From contig NZ_JAGGKP010000003.1 in assembly GCF_017873765.1 (NCBI RefSeq), forward strand, positions 179,406-243,405: DNA of 64,000 nucleotides, read 5' to 3'. The first letter of the stretch is position 1; every line of letters starts with the position of its first letter. Positions 58,364 to 64,000 of this stretch are shown piece by piece. Source of the DNA: Paenibacillus sediminis (GTDB lineage: Bacteria; Bacillota; Bacilli; Paenibacillales; Paenibacillaceae). The notes under the pieces were generated by a model. The model was not told where the DNA came from. It was given only the letters and a program-made list of their open reading frames with translations, and did no database searches. A program made the translations under genes and the position numbers.

Positions 58364-59410
58364 CTACTCCTTCATATCCTCGCTTTTCGCGCTCTGTTTT
58401 GTCTTATTCTCTATAGTCTTATTCTCTATATTTGCAGACTTTACATTATTAGACGACAATTCCGTTTCTGTCAACACACCATTGCCCGCAGCCGCCCTTT
58501 TCGTAGAAGAAATGGGGTCGCTGTAATAGACAGGTTGTCCGCTTCTGCGGCGGATAATAATAAGGACTACAGCTGCAATGACAATAAGTATAGCAAGCAG
58601 CTGAGATATACGGACATTTCCATAATTTAAATCCAAATGACCTGGCTTGAAGCCAAACCATCTCATCGGAGACCATAGCCCATCCACTAAAGATTCAAGC
58701 CATGCTGGACCTTTAAAGGCCAAGCTGTCTGTCCGAAGCGCTTCGATATAGAAGCGTCCGATGGAATACCAAATGAAATAGGAGAAGAATAGCTCTCCTG
58801 CACGCAAAAATTTCTGGCGTCGCAAGATGAGAAGCACAATCAGACCGACGAAATTCCACAAAGATTCATATAAGAAGGTCGGATGATGGAATACACCGTT
58901 CACATTCATTTGGTCAACAATAAAATTTGGAAGGTGCAGCTGGTTTCTTAGAAACAATTCGCTAACCGGTCCACCGTATGCTTCTTGATTGACGAAATTA
59001 CCCCAACGTCCAATCATTTGACCAACAATGAGTCCCGGGGCACAAATATCGGCAATTCTCCAGAAATTATATCCTTTAGAGCGGACATAGATCACTGCAC
59101 ATATAATGGCACCAATCAACGCACCATATATCGCAATTCCGCCATTCCATATTTTAAATGCATCAATAAAATGATCCTTGTAATCTTCCCACTTAAAGGC
59201 AACATAATAAATACGAGCACCGATGATTGCGGATGGCACTCCAAGCAATAACAGATCAATAAAAAAATCTTGAGGAATATTAAATCTGCTTCCCTCTCTA
59301 ATCGCAAGTGCAAGCCCTGCTAAAGCTCCTAAGCCCAATATTAATCCGTACCAATGCACCTGCAGCGGTCCAATGGAAAAAGCGATCGGATTGAGTAACA
59401 ATGTGCCCAT
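58364..59410 (-). CDS. lgt: Prolipoprotein diacylglyceryl transferase
   Basis: 348 residues with about seven helices; adds diacylglycerol to the lipobox Cys of prelipoproteins such as PotD. The Lgt signature is [18 protein letters not shown], and [10 protein letters not shown] and [13 protein letters not shown] are the other conserved parts. The protein is longer than the usual 270-290 residues: about 65 residues beyond the last helix form a polar cytoplasmic tail with a small repeat ([12 protein letters not shown]). Start ATG 59410 behind TAGGAG. Confidence 0.96.
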   Translation of the reverse strand: MGTLLLNPIAFSIGPLQVHWYGLILGLGALAGLALAIREGSRFNIPQDFFIDLLLLGVPSAIIGARIYYVAFKWEDYKDHFIDAFKIWNGGIAIYGALIGAIICAVIYVRSKGYNFWRIADICAPGLIVGQMIGRWGNFVNQEAYGGPVSELFLRNQLHLPNFIVDQMNVNGVFHHPTFLYESLWNFVGLIVLLILRRQKFLRAGELFFSYFIWYSIGRFYIEALRTDSLAFKGPAWLESLVDGLWSPMRWFGFKPGHLDLNYGNVRISQLLAILIVIAAVVLIIIRRRSGQPVYYSDPISSTKRAAAGNGVLTETELSSNNVKSANIENKTIENKTKQSAKSEDMKE

Positions 59411-59422
59411 TTATTCACGCTC

Positions 59423-60358
59423 CTAGTCTAAATCAATATCTTCAGAGATCGTTTCTGTCAATTTTGTAGTAAATTGCAGTGCTGCATTGTAACCCATCCG
59501 TTTCAAGCGGAAGTTCATTGCGGCAACTTCTATGATGACCGCCAAGTTACGTCCTGGGCGAACTGGAATCGTCACTAATGGAATATCCGTGTCGATGATC
59601 CGAGTTGTCTCTTCATCTAATCCTAGACGATCATATTGTTTCTCCTGCTGCCAAGCTTCCAGTTTAACGACAACGTTAATCCGCTTATCATTACGAATTG
59701 CACCTGCGCCAAACAATGTCATTACGTTAATGATACCTACACCACGAATTTCGAGCAAATGACGAATTAACTCCGGTGCTGTTCCATGAAGCTGATTATC
59801 AGACGTTTGGCGAATTTCTACTGCATCATCGGCAATAAGACGATGCCCTCTTTTTACAAGCTCAAGCGCTGTTTCACTTTTACCAATACCGCTGCTTCCC
59901 GTAATTAACATCCCAAGACCATATACGTCTACTAATACTCCGTGAATCGTGGCAGTTGGTGCTAATTTACGTTCAAGAAAGCCCGTTATTCGGCTGGAGA
60001 GAATCGTCGTTGCCATACTGCTTCGAAGTACAGGAATATTTCTTGCTGAGCTGACTTCGACTAACTGTTTAGGCACTTCCAATGATCTCGTAATAATAAT
60101 GCAGGGAACATCGTCATTACACAATCTTTTCATTCGATCTTTCTGCTCTTCTGGCGACAGCATCGAGAAAAATGCAAGCTCTGTTTTCCCTAAAATTTGT
60201 ACCCGTTCATGCGGATGATATTCAAAGTACCCAGCCATTTCGAGTCCAGGACGATATAAGTCATCCACTGTAATTTGTCGTTTTAATCCTTGCTCACCAG
60301 AAATCACTTCAAGTTGAAACTGTTGAACAAGTTCCGAAACCTTTACATTCTTAGCCAT
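59423..60358 (-). CDS. hprK: HPr kinase/phosphorylase
   Basis: 311 residues. Phosphorylates HPr/Crh at Ser46 with ATP or PPi and removes it by phosphorolysis, setting carbon catabolite repression. Walker A GSSGIGKS near residue 155, HPrK signature [19 protein letters not shown] near 205, and [11 protein letters not shown]. The substrate in this window is the HPr-like protein at 39738-40007. Start ATG 60358 behind AAAGGAAG. First gene of hprK-lgt-ppaX-yvoF. Confidence 0.97.
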   Translation of the reverse strand: MAKNVKVSELVQQFQLEVISGEQGLKRQITVDDLYRPGLEMAGYFEYHPHERVQILGKTELAFFSMLSPEEQKDRMKRLCNDDVPCIIITRSLEVPKQLVEVSSARNIPVLRSSMATTILSSRITGFLERKLAPTATIHGVLVDVYGLGMLITGSSGIGKSETALELVKRGHRLIADDAVEIRQTSDNQLHGTAPELIRHLLEIRGVGIINVMTLFGAGAIRNDKRINVVVKLEAWQQEKQYDRLGLDEETTRIIDTDIPLVTIPVRPGRNLAVIIEVAAMNFRLKRMGYNAALQFTTKLTETISEDIDLD

Positions 60359-60452
60359 TATAGGTTCTTCCTTTCACAAACTGGATGTCTAAGCCGAATC
60401 CATCATGTATGTACATTACATCCTCATGGAGCACTTTCATCCACTATCATTC

Positions 60453-60481
60453 ATCGTATAGCAATTTGTAATGTAAATCAA
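60453..60481 (-). promoter_or_regulatory. Probable hprK promoter
   Basis: On the minus strand: TTGATT (60476-60481), 17-bp spacer, TACGAT (60453-60458), about 95 bases from hprK. Confidence 0.55.
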
Positions 60482-60521
60482 TGATTGCTGATGTACAGAT
60501 ATGGAAATGGGTTGAAACCAG

Positions 60522-60548
60522 AAAAATCCGCCTGTTTAGGCGGATTTT
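60522..60548 (-). terminator. Terminator of the ABC ATPase gene
   Basis: A 10-bp stem AAAATCCGCC/GGCGGATTTT with a 6-nt loop; U-rich on the minus side. Confidence 0.85.
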
Positions 60549-60597
60549 GTACTCTGTGATGCGCGCTAAGTATTGTGGCAGTAGTTGTTTCTACTTA

Positions 60598-61719
60598 TTA
60601 TTGATAGAAAACGTTCAATTCAGTCTCTTTATCGAAAATATGAATTTTGTTCATATCGATTGCGAGTTTTGCATTTTGTCCTTCACGAGTTGTTGAACGT
60701 CCGTCTACGCGAGCGATGACTGTGTCGCTGCCTAGTCCGCTCAAGTAAAGGAGCATTTCATGACCAAGGTTCTCTGTTACGTCTACGTTTGCTGTGAAGA
60801 TTGTATTTGGAGAAGCTTCCAAGAATACCGGTTCTTCATGCAAATCTTCTGGACGAACACCCAGGATCACTTCTTTACCTACATAGCGTTTATCTCTTAG
60901 AATATTAGCTTTACCTTGTGGGACTTCAACATCAATGCCTTGAGCTTTGAAACGAACTGTACCGTTTTGCTCAGACAAAGTACCATTGATGAAGTTCATT
61001 GTAGGAGAACCGATAAATCCGGCTACGAAAATGTTTTGCGGATTGTTGTACAGTTCTTCAGGAGAAGCTGCTTGTTGAATGACTCCGTCTTTCATAACGA
61101 CAATTCGGTCACCCATCGTCATCGCTTCGATTTGGTCATGCGTTACGTAAATAACGGTAGTTTCCAAACGTTTTGCAAGTTTTGTAATTTCTGCACGCAT
61201 TTGACCGCGCAGTTTAGCATCCAAGTTAGAAAGAGGTTCGTCCATTAAGAATACTTGTGGATCACGGACAATAGCGCGGCCAAGCGCTACACGTTGACGT
61301 TGACCACCGGAAAGAGCTTTTGGTTTACGATCAAGCAAATGCTCGATATCCAAAATTCTAGCTGCTTCACGCACACGTCTGTCGATTTCGTCCTTTTTCA
61401 CTTTACGAAGTTTCAAACCAAACGCCATATTTTGATATACGTTCATATGAGGATAAAGAGCGTAGGATTGGAATACCATCGCGATATCGCGATCTTTAGG
61501 TGCAACATCATTAACGACGCGGTCGCCGATATACAGTTTACCTTCTGAAATTTCTTCCAAGCCTGCGATCATCCGAAGAGTTGTAGATTTACCGCAACCT
61601 GATGGTCCTACCAATACAAGAAACTCTTTATCTTTAATATCTAAGTTAACATCCACAACTGTTGCTTTATCAGTTCCTGGATACTTTTTGTAAATGTGCT
61701 CTAAACGTACGCCTGCCAT
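60598..61719 (-). CDS. ugpC: Sugar ABC transporter ATPase, UgpC/MsmX type
   Basis: 373 residues. Walker A GPSGCGKST, Q-loop VFQSYALYPHMNV, signature LSGGQRQRVALGRA, Walker B VFLMDEPLSNLD, H-loop YVTHDQIEAM, and a C-terminal MOBE/TOBE domain (ILGVRPEDLHEEPVFLE). It stands alone with no permease or binding protein, just like B. subtilis MsmX, the shared ATPase for several carbohydrate importers. Start ATG 61719 behind GAGGGGGA. A cre-like palindrome in its leader would fit carbon control. Confidence 0.93.
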   Translation of the reverse strand: MAGVRLEHIYKKYPGTDKATVVDVNLDIKDKEFLVLVGPSGCGKSTTLRMIAGLEEISEGKLYIGDRVVNDVAPKDRDIAMVFQSYALYPHMNVYQNMAFGLKLRKVKKDEIDRRVREAARILDIEHLLDRKPKALSGGQRQRVALGRAIVRDPQVFLMDEPLSNLDAKLRGQMRAEITKLAKRLETTVIYVTHDQIEAMTMGDRIVVMKDGVIQQAASPEELYNNPQNIFVAGFIGSPTMNFINGTLSEQNGTVRFKAQGIDVEVPQGKANILRDKRYVGKEVILGVRPEDLHEEPVFLEASPNTIFTANVDVTENLGHEMLLYLSGLGSDTVIARVDGRSTTREGQNAKLAIDMNKIHIFDKETELNVFYQ

Positions 61720-61734
61720 GAAAATTTCCCCCTC

Positions 61735-61778
61735 TAAGATAAAATGAAATCGAATTCATATTCGATAGCTTTATCTTA
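61735..61778 (-). promoter_or_regulatory. Nested inverted repeat with cre-like core upstream of ugpC
   Basis: The outer arms TAAGATAAA (61735-61743) and TTTATCTTA (61770-61778) enclose inner arms ATCGAA/TTCGAT. The core ATGAAATCGAATTCA (61744-61758) differs at one position from the CcpA consensus WTGNAARCGNWWWCA. It may be an operator, or an RNA stem before the ribosome binding site. Confidence 0.5.
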
Positions 61779-61822
61779 TATGAAAGCCCATACATTGGCT
61801 ACTCGCAAACTGCACAAAAATA

Positions 61823-62941
61823 TCAGCTCGTTTTTGTCAGTTTATACAACAGCAGCATCAGCTTCACCGCGACCGCGTCTTTAAAGGATCGCACATCAAG
61901 TCCTGTTTCTTGTTTAAATTTATCTAGACGGTAAATAAGTGTATTTCGATGGATATACAAATGTTTTGCCGTTTCACTCACGTTGCAGTCCATTTTGAAA
62001 AATGCATCCAGTGTCGCAATAATCTCTTTATCGTGGTACAGCCCGGTATATTCTTCTGCTTCTTGTATAAACCGGTCACGCTGTTCAGGAGGGATGCTGT
62101 ATATTAACCGTTCTAATTGCAGCTCCCAAGGAAGATGGATATGTTCCGTAACATAGAAAGCTCGTCCTAATTGTGCAGTCTCTCGAAGTAATGACACTGT
62201 GCTTAGCAGCGAAGATATTGGATCCATAACAGGCGCCGCTGAAATATGAAAAGTACCCGGCCATTCACTGGCAATCACTTCATACATACCATAACATAAC
62301 GCAGATAGAAGCTCCTTCTCTGTCTCTTCGCCTTCTTCTTTATCTTCCTGCCCGCCAGTAATAAGGTGTTCCTCCGTGAGGATAAGCCACTCTTTGCGCT
62401 GCTTAGACTCTGATAGCAGAATAAGCTGTATATCACCGCCAAAATAACTGGTCATCAGTTTATTCAAACCGCCATAAGAAACGACCGTGTCTTGAATGTT
62501 CTCACATATGAGTAAAAAAGGCACCATCTTTTGATGTAGCTTATGAGCTGGACCAATATGGTCTGGTATAACAGCTGACGTGTATCCTTGATGCAGTTGA
62601 TCATTCAGCCAGGCACCTAATTGCTTACTAAGCCATTCATCCTCATTATTCGATTGGAGTAATCCTTCATTCGCCTCTCGATATGTTTCTAATAGGAGTT
62701 CAATTAATTTTCGTTCAGACTCGCTGACCTTATCTTCATCAATTTCTAGAGCAATAACCGAATCCTTTAGCTGTTTCCAAAGAAAATAAAGCTTGCGATT
62801 AAACTGAGCCTCAGACCAATGATGTCTCTTGTCCGTATTAGTAGTTAGTGAATTCCACTTTGTCTGACTCATCTTCTTTTCACGTAGAGTCATTCCGAGA
62901 ATACGTTCCAACTTTTGTTTAAGCGTCTCCATCTCCACCAT
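61823..62941 (-). CDS. PucR/CdaR-family transcriptional regulator
   Basis: 372 residues. The C-terminal helix-turn-helix of the PucR/CdaR type is clear at about residues 305-365: LDAFFKMDCNVSETAKHLYI then HRNTLIYRLDKFKQETG. The rest (a GGDEF-like degenerate middle around 175-290 and an N-terminal region) shows no recognised sensor. Such regulators often respond to sugar acids or purines; here the ligand is unknown. The ATG at 62941 or 62932 may be used; neither has a strong ribosome binding site. It is the neighbour of the shared sugar ATPase gene. Confidence 0.82.
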   Translation of the reverse strand: MVEMETLKQKLERILGMTLREKKMSQTKWNSLTTNTDKRHHWSEAQFNRKLYFLWKQLKDSVIALEIDEDKVSESERKLIELLLETYREANEGLLQSNNEDEWLSKQLGAWLNDQLHQGYTSAVIPDHIGPAHKLHQKMVPFLLICENIQDTVVSYGGLNKLMTSYFGGDIQLILLSESKQRKEWLILTEEHLITGGQEDKEEGEETEKELLSALCYGMYEVIASEWPGTFHISAAPVMDPISSLLSTVSLLRETAQLGRAFYVTEHIHLPWELQLERLIYSIPPEQRDRFIQEAEEYTGLYHDKEIIATLDAFFKMDCNVSETAKHLYIHRNTLIYRLDKFKQETGLDVRSFKDAVAVKLMLLLYKLTKTS

Positions 62942-63011
62942 GGGCAGTTAACCACCACACAAATCGTTTTCTTTTATTGTATCATATCTGCTGTCATTAG
63001 AAATGGATAAC

Positions 63012-63043
63012 AAAAAAGCCATCAACCGTTAAGTTGATGGCTT
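63012..63043 (-). terminator. rRNA-tRNA operon terminator
   Basis: An 11-bp stem AAGCCATCAAC/GTTGATGGCTT is followed on the minus strand by six U, 17 bases after tRNA-Lys. Confidence 0.9.
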
Positions 63044-63059
63044 AATTTACAATCAGAGA

Positions 63060-63132
63060 TGAGCCATGAAGGACTCGAACCTTCGACACCCTGATTAAAA
63101 GTCAGGTGCTCTACCAACTGAGCTAATGGCTC
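63060..63132 (-). tRNA. tRNA-Lys (TTT)
   Basis: Acceptor GAGCCAT/ATGGCTC, anticodon loop CTTTTAA (TTT), T-arm GAAGGTTCGAGTCCTTC; CCA not encoded. Last tRNA of the cluster. Confidence 0.96.
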
Positions 63133-63138
63133 ATAAAC

Positions 63139-63224
63139 TGGTGGAGGATGATGGATTCGAACCACCGAACTCGTCAGAGAACAGATTTACAGTCTGCTGC
63201 GTTTGGCCACTTCGCTAATCCTCC
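63139..63224 (-). tRNA. tRNA-Tyr (GTA)
   Basis: Acceptor GGAGGAT/ATCCTCC, anticodon loop CTGTAAA (GTA), a long variable arm as expected for Tyr, encoded CCA. Confidence 0.96.
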
Positions 63225-63235
63225 ACGAAGGAAAG

Positions 63236-63308
<73 letters not shown>

Positions 63309-63390
63309 ATATGTAATTGGCAAAAAAATAAAGTGGCGGGAGTTACCTCTCCACTTCGTACTTATTCACAATCGGTTATGTGAATAAAGA

Positions 63391-63467
63391 TGGCGGAACC
63401 GACGGGATTCGAACCCGCGATCTCCTGCGTGACAGGCAGGCATGTTAGGCCTCTACACCACGGTTCC
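63391..63467 (-). tRNA. tRNA-Asp (GTC)
   Basis: Acceptor GGAACCG/CGGTTCC, anticodon GTC within CCTGTCACG, T-arm GCGGGTTCGAATCCCGT, discriminator G and encoded CCA. Confidence 0.96.
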
Positions 63468-63474
63468 GCATCGA

Positions 63475-63550
<76 letters not shown>

Positions 63551-63555
63551 ATAAA

Positions 63556-63631
63556 TGGTGGAGACTGAGGGGATCGAACCCCCGACCCTCTGCTTGTAAG
63601 GCAGATGCTCTCCCAGCTGAGCTAAGTCTCC
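63556..63631 (-). tRNA. tRNA-Val (TAC)
   Basis: Acceptor GGAGACT/AGTCTCC, anticodon loop CTTACAA (TAC), T-arm CGGGGGTTCGATCCCCT, encoded CCA. Confidence 0.96.
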
Positions 63632-63642
63632 ATTATATGTAT

Positions 63643-63719
63643 TGGTAGCGGCGGAGGGGATCGAACCCCCGACCTCACGGGTATGAACCGTACGCTCTAG
63701 CCAGCTGAGCTACGCCGCC
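63643..63719 (-). tRNA. tRNA-Met (CAT), elongator type
   Basis: Acceptor GGCGGCG/CGCCGCT, anticodon loop TTCATAC (CAT), encoded CCA. The first base pair is paired (G-U) and the body resembles the Bacillus elongator, not the initiator; an Ile tRNA read by lysidine modification is less likely. Confidence 0.9.
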
Positions 63720-63748
63720 AAATTTTCATAATAAAAGCTTTGTCCTAA

Positions 63749-63840
63749 TGGCGGAGAGAGAGGGATTCGAACCCTCGCACCACTTACGCAGTCTAACCCC
63801 TTAGCAGAGGGTCCCCTTATAGCCACTTGGGTATCTCTCC
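63749..63840 (-). tRNA. tRNA-Ser (GCT)
   Basis: 92 nt with the long variable arm of Ser tRNAs; acceptor GGAGAGA/TCTCTCC, anticodon loop CTGCTAA (GCT), discriminator G, encoded CCA. First tRNA after the 23S gene. Confidence 0.96.
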
Positions 63841-63956
63841 AAATATCGCAGTGTGCTGCGAGTTATATCCATACTCTTCATGGACTTGAAGCTTTTATTC
63901 AGGTATCAATCCCTGAAAACTAGTACCGAAATGTGAATTTGCGTTTCATTCTATTA

Positions 63957-64000
63957 GGATAAGCCCTCGACCGATTAGTATTGGTCAGCTCCATGCATTG
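63957..64000 (-). rRNA. 3' end of 23S rRNA (rest outside window)
   Basis: The minus strand reads GAGCTGACCAATACTAATCG then GTCGAGGGCTTATCC, the conserved 3' end of bacterial 23S rRNA. The gene extends beyond the right edge. The 116 bases between it and tRNA-Ser contain no 5S rRNA. Confidence 0.9.

Overview
The window looks like a chromosomal segment of a Gram-positive Bacillota, most likely Paenibacillaceae (Paenibacillus or a close relative). The reasons are gene order shared with Bacillus subtilis (hprK-lgt-ppaX-yvoF-his operon-yvcD-trxB-yvcJ-yvcK-whiA-crh; cggR-gap-pgk-tpiA-gpmI-eno; secG-rnr-smpB-ssrA), Bacillus-type regulators and operators (CggR, CtsR, FadR, HprK/HPr), strong AGGAGG ribosome binding sites and intrinsic terminators. 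Almost everything is on the minus strand, running toward low coordinates from an rRNA operon at the right edge.

Region 1 (1-9.5 kb) is accessory and partly decayed: the tail of a secreted protein, a pyruvate-oxidase gene with one in-frame TGA, broken oxidoreductase fragments, udk, an MFS exporter behind a broken tetR, a PLP lyase, and a self-regulated tetR-hydrolase pair. The last two units end at direct repeats of the tmRNA 3' end, which suggests successive insertions at ssrA. Region 2 (9.2-13.5 kb) is ssrA-smpB-rnr-secG.

Region 3 (13.6-26.5 kb) is a complete fatty-acid beta-oxidation set: thioesterase, acyl-CoA ligase, fadE, fadA, fadN and a membrane iron-sulfur oxidoreductase on the minus strand; fadR-etfB-etfA on the plus strand behind a textbook FadR operator. 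Electrons would pass from the acyl-CoA dehydrogenase to EtfAB and then to the membrane Fe-S protein.

Region 4 (26.5-34.1 kb) is the lower-glycolysis operon cggR-gap-pgk-tpiA-gpmI-eno with a CggR operator, followed by tRNA-Arg. Region 5 (34.1-44.1 kb) holds clpP behind a CtsR site, the potABCD polyamine importer, a SIMPL-domain protein, an HPr-like gene at the crh position, whiA, yvcK, rapZ and glucokinase. Region 6 (44.1-60.4 kb) holds trxB, a TPR-HTH protein, a divergent prs, hisJ and the full hisZGDBHAFI(E) operon (no hisC here), two acyltransferases, ppaX, lgt and hprK. Region 7 (60.5-64 kb) is a ugpC/msmX-type ABC ATPase, a PucR-type regulator, and an eight-tRNA cluster directly behind the 3' end of a 23S rRNA with no 5S between them.

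The least expected features are the tmRNA-end repeats, a palindromic intergenic repeat family at two distant loci whose stems differ by compensatory changes and which abut ribosome binding sites, a hairpin that would bury the tpiA ribosome binding site, a terminator-like leader before potA, and several single-lesion pseudogenes.
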